Positions 23,081-25,403 of a DNA stretch of 25,403 bases are shown here, piece by piece. The translations under genes and the position numbers were made by a program. The DNA is from CAZEFK01 sp964511405 (GTDB lineage Bacteria > Pseudomonadota > Alphaproteobacteria > Elsterales > Elsteraceae): the NCBI GenBank assembly GCA_964511405.1, contig CAZEFK010000105.1:1-25403 (forward strand). Direction: 5' to 3'. Each line of letters begins with the position of its first letter. The first letter of the stretch is position 1. A model generated the notes under the pieces. The model was not told where the DNA came from. It ran no database searches and worked only from the letters and a program-made list of their open reading frames with translations.

Positions 23081-23910
23081 CGGTCGAGCCGGCGGCCGTC
23101 CGGCCGCGTACGGCCGGGCGGGCCGAGATCGGCTTCGATGTCCGGCGCGGTGCGACCCGGTTGGCCCATCTGTTCCAGCACGAGCCGCTGCGCGTGGTGC
23201 TGCCGGGCGCCGAGGGCGACCTGCCGAGTGCCCTGCTGATCACCACGTCGGGCGGGCTGGTCGGCGGCGACCGCATCGACATTGCCGTGTCGGTCGGGGC
23301 AGGGGCCGCGGCCCGGGTCGGCCCTCAGGCGGCCGAGAAGGTCTATCGCTCGCTCGGGCCCGATGCGGTGCTGGCGCTCGACCTGCAGGTGGCCGATGGC
23401 GGCTGGCTGGAATATCTGCCGATGGAGACGATCCTGTTCGACGGCAGCCGGCTCGACCGCCACGGCCGGCTGGATGTCGCCGGCAGCGGCCGGCTGACCG
23501 CCGGCGAGATCCTGGTGTTCGGCCGGCTGGCGCGCGGCGAGGTGCTGCGCCGTGGCCGTCTGCGCGATGCCCTGTCGGTGACGGTGGACGGCACGCCCGT
23601 CTGGGCCGACGCGCTGGTGCTCGAGGATGACGTCGGCCGCCGGCTCGACCATCCGGCGGGCCTGGCCGGCGCGCGCGGGCTGGCGACTCTGGTGCATGTT
23701 GCCCACGATGCAGGCAGCCGCCTGACGCTGGTGCGCGAGCAGATGGCGGCTTCAGGCGTGCGGGCCGGTGCGACCATCGTCGGACCGGTGTTGATCGCCC
23801 GCTGGCTGGGCGATCCGGCGGCGCTGCGCCAGCCCTTCGCCCGAACCTGGGCCGCGCTGCGGGCAACCGCGGGCCTGCCCCCGCGTCTGCCGCGGAGCTG
23901 GCATATTTGA
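23077..23910 (+). CDS. ureD: Urease accessory protein UreD
   Basis: Encodes 277 residues from a GTG at 23077 inside the preceding stop (GTGA). UreD (UreH) is the scaffold that binds apo-urease and recruits UreF and UreG for nickel insertion and lysine carbamylation. Family segments are LLITTSGGLVGGDRIDIAVS, GPQAAEKVYRS, GWLEYLPMETILFDGSRLDR and GEILVFGRLARGE. A longer frame from 23020 only reads antiframe TPR sequence. The adjacent ureA follows after 66 bases. ureE, ureF and ureG are expected beyond the right edge. Confidence 0.95.
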   Translation: MTVEPAAVRPRTAGRAEIGFDVRRGATRLAHLFQHEPLRVVLPGAEGDLPSALLITTSGGLVGGDRIDIAVSVGAGAAARVGPQAAEKVYRSLGPDAVLALDLQVADGGWLEYLPMETILFDGSRLDRHGRLDVAGSGRLTAGEILVFGRLARGEVLRRGRLRDALSVTVDGTPVWADALVLEDDVGRRLDHPAGLAGARGLATLVHVAHDAGSRLTLVREQMAASGVRAGATIVGPVLIARWLGDPAALRQPFARTWAALRATAGLPPRLPRSWHI

Positions 23911-23920
23911 TGCTTTTCCC

Positions 23921-23935
23921 GCGGCGGGACGCCGC
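23921..23935 (+). other. Small hairpin in the ureD-ureA spacer
   Basis: GCGGCG (23921-23926) and CGCCGC (23930-23935) form a six-pair stem with a three-base loop, 10 bases after the ureD stop. There is no T-run. It may set the boundary between low-level accessory and high-level structural gene mRNA (inference). Confidence 0.4.
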
Positions 23936-23976
23936 ATAGTCTGCGCCCAGACCCGAATCGCTGGAGGCCGCTCGCC

Positions 23977-24279
23977 GTGAATCTGACGCCGCGCGAGAAG
24001 GACAAGCTGCTGATCGCGACGGCCGCCATGGTGGCCCGGCGACGGCTCGAGCGCGGCGTCAGGCTCAACTATCCCGAGGCGGTGGCGCTGATCACCGATT
24101 CCGTGATGGAAGGCGCGCGCGATGGCCGCTCGGTTGCCGAGCTGATGCGCGACGGCGCCACGGTTCTGACCGCAGATCAGGTCATGCCGGGAATTCCCGA
24201 GATGATCGGCGAGGTCCAGGTCGAGGCGACCTTCCCGGACGGGACCAAGCTGGTGACCGTCCACGATCCGATCCGGTGA
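23977..24279 (+). CDS. ureA: Urease subunit gamma
   Basis: Encodes 100 residues from a GTG at 23977 with GGAGG nine bases upstream. It is the small structural subunit of urease, which hydrolyses urea to ammonia and carbamate. The whole length matches UreA: MNLTPREKDKLLIATAAMVA, RRLERGVRLNYPEAVALITD, MRDGATVLTADQVMPGIPEM and VEATFPDGTKLVTVHDPIR. Its stop overlaps the ureB GTG by four bases (GTGA, 24276-24279), which favours equal synthesis of the two subunits. Confidence 0.97.
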   Translation: MNLTPREKDKLLIATAAMVARRRLERGVRLNYPEAVALITDSVMEGARDGRSVAELMRDGATVLTADQVMPGIPEMIGEVQVEATFPDGTKLVTVHDPIR

Positions 24280-24605
24280 CCGCCATGGCCGAGTCCCACA
24301 TCATTCCCGGCGAGATCCTGGTCCGACCGGGCGACATCGAGCTGAACGCCGGTCGCGACTCGGTCGAGATCGAGGTTGCCAACACCGGCGACCGGCCGAT
24401 CCAGGTCGGCTCCCACTATCATTTCTTCGAGACCAACCAGGCGCTGTCCTTCGACCGCGCCGCCGCCCGCGGCCGGCGCCTGGACATCCCGGCCGGCAGT
24501 GCCAGCCGCTTCGAGCCCGGCCAGACCCGGACCGTGCGGCTGGTGCCCTTCGCCGGCGACCGCATCGTCCACGGCTTCCAGGGCCAGGTCTCGGGGCCGC
24601 TGTAA
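24276..24605 (+). CDS. ureB: Urease subunit beta
   Basis: Encodes 109 residues from a GTG at 24276; ATG 24285 is a possible alternative giving MAESHIIPGEI. Diagnostic segments are IIPGEILVRPGDIELNAGRD, VANTGDRPIQVGSHYHFFET, NQALSFDRAAARGRRLDIPA and VRLVPFAGDRIVHGFQGQVS. UreB packs against UreA and UreC in the trimer of trimers. It ends 23 bases before ureC. Separate ureA and ureB genes are usual in Alphaproteobacteria, whereas Helicobacter has them fused. Confidence 0.97.
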   Translation: MTAMAESHIIPGEILVRPGDIELNAGRDSVEIEVANTGDRPIQVGSHYHFFETNQALSFDRAAARGRRLDIPAGSASRFEPGQTRTVRLVPFAGDRIVHGFQGQVSGPL

Positions 24606-24628
24606 CCGACCATCCTCCGGAGGCTCCG

Positions 24629-25403
<775 letters not shown>

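Overview
The window is a compact, very GC-rich piece of bacterial chromosome. It most likely comes from an alphaproteobacterium of Rhodospirillales-like character. That placement is an inference from the order rpmH-rnpA-yidD-yidC-yihA, from the HPF/RaiA protein carrying a cold-shock domain, from the three-gene ureA-ureB-ureC layout behind ureD, and from the style of the sigma-70 promoters. No insertion sequence, phage gene, CRISPR array or toxin-antitoxin pair is visible. Most of the window is core chromosome.

Layout. 1-153 (-) is the acidic, Ala/Pro-rich N-terminus of an unidentified gene. 152-5545 (+) holds a Sir2 deacylase, a four-cysteine uracil-DNA-glycosylase-like protein, an SDR oxidoreductase, a baeRF3-like protein and an AsmA protein. 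5499-7035 (-) holds an FMN-binding PNPOx-like protein and a glutathione S-transferase, divergent from a LysR regulator (7133-8029, +). 8026-11851 (-) is a translation and membrane-biogenesis cluster read rpmH, rnpA, yidD, yidC, yihA and then an HPF/cold-shock fusion. It is driven by a near-consensus promoter at 11879-11907. A 57-residue membrane protein (12108-12281, +) follows. Then 12285-19371 (-) carries pstS-pstC-pstA-pstB under a Pho box, followed by xylB, gpt and rlmI. 19801-20910 (-) is a coiled-coil lipoprotein with an OmpA-like tail. A tRNA-Arg(ACG) is at 21141-21217. 21263-25403 (+) is a TPR/GT9-like gene coupled to ureD, ureA, ureB and a ureC cut by the window end.

How the parts work together. 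The pst genes form a high-affinity phosphate importer expected to be switched on by PhoB. The rpmH cluster joins ribosome assembly (L34, EngB), RNase P and membrane insertion (YidD, YidC), and ends in a ribosome-hibernation-type factor. The urease genes encode the enzyme and one maturation factor. Genes are packed with 1- to 11-base overlaps on the same strand, and convergent genes abut or overlap with no terminator between them.

The most unusual signal is an imperfect hairpin at 8572-8607. It buries the very strong Shine-Dalgarno of the HPF/cold-shock gene and ends on the base before its AUG, so it is a candidate RNA thermometer or autoregulatory operator. A second hairpin of similar geometry ends on the base before the xylB AUG. 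Other points of interest are the 4-base coupling of a TPR/GT9 gene to ureD, overlapping divergent start codons at 151-154, and two unusual residues near a nickel ligand in UreC at the window edge.
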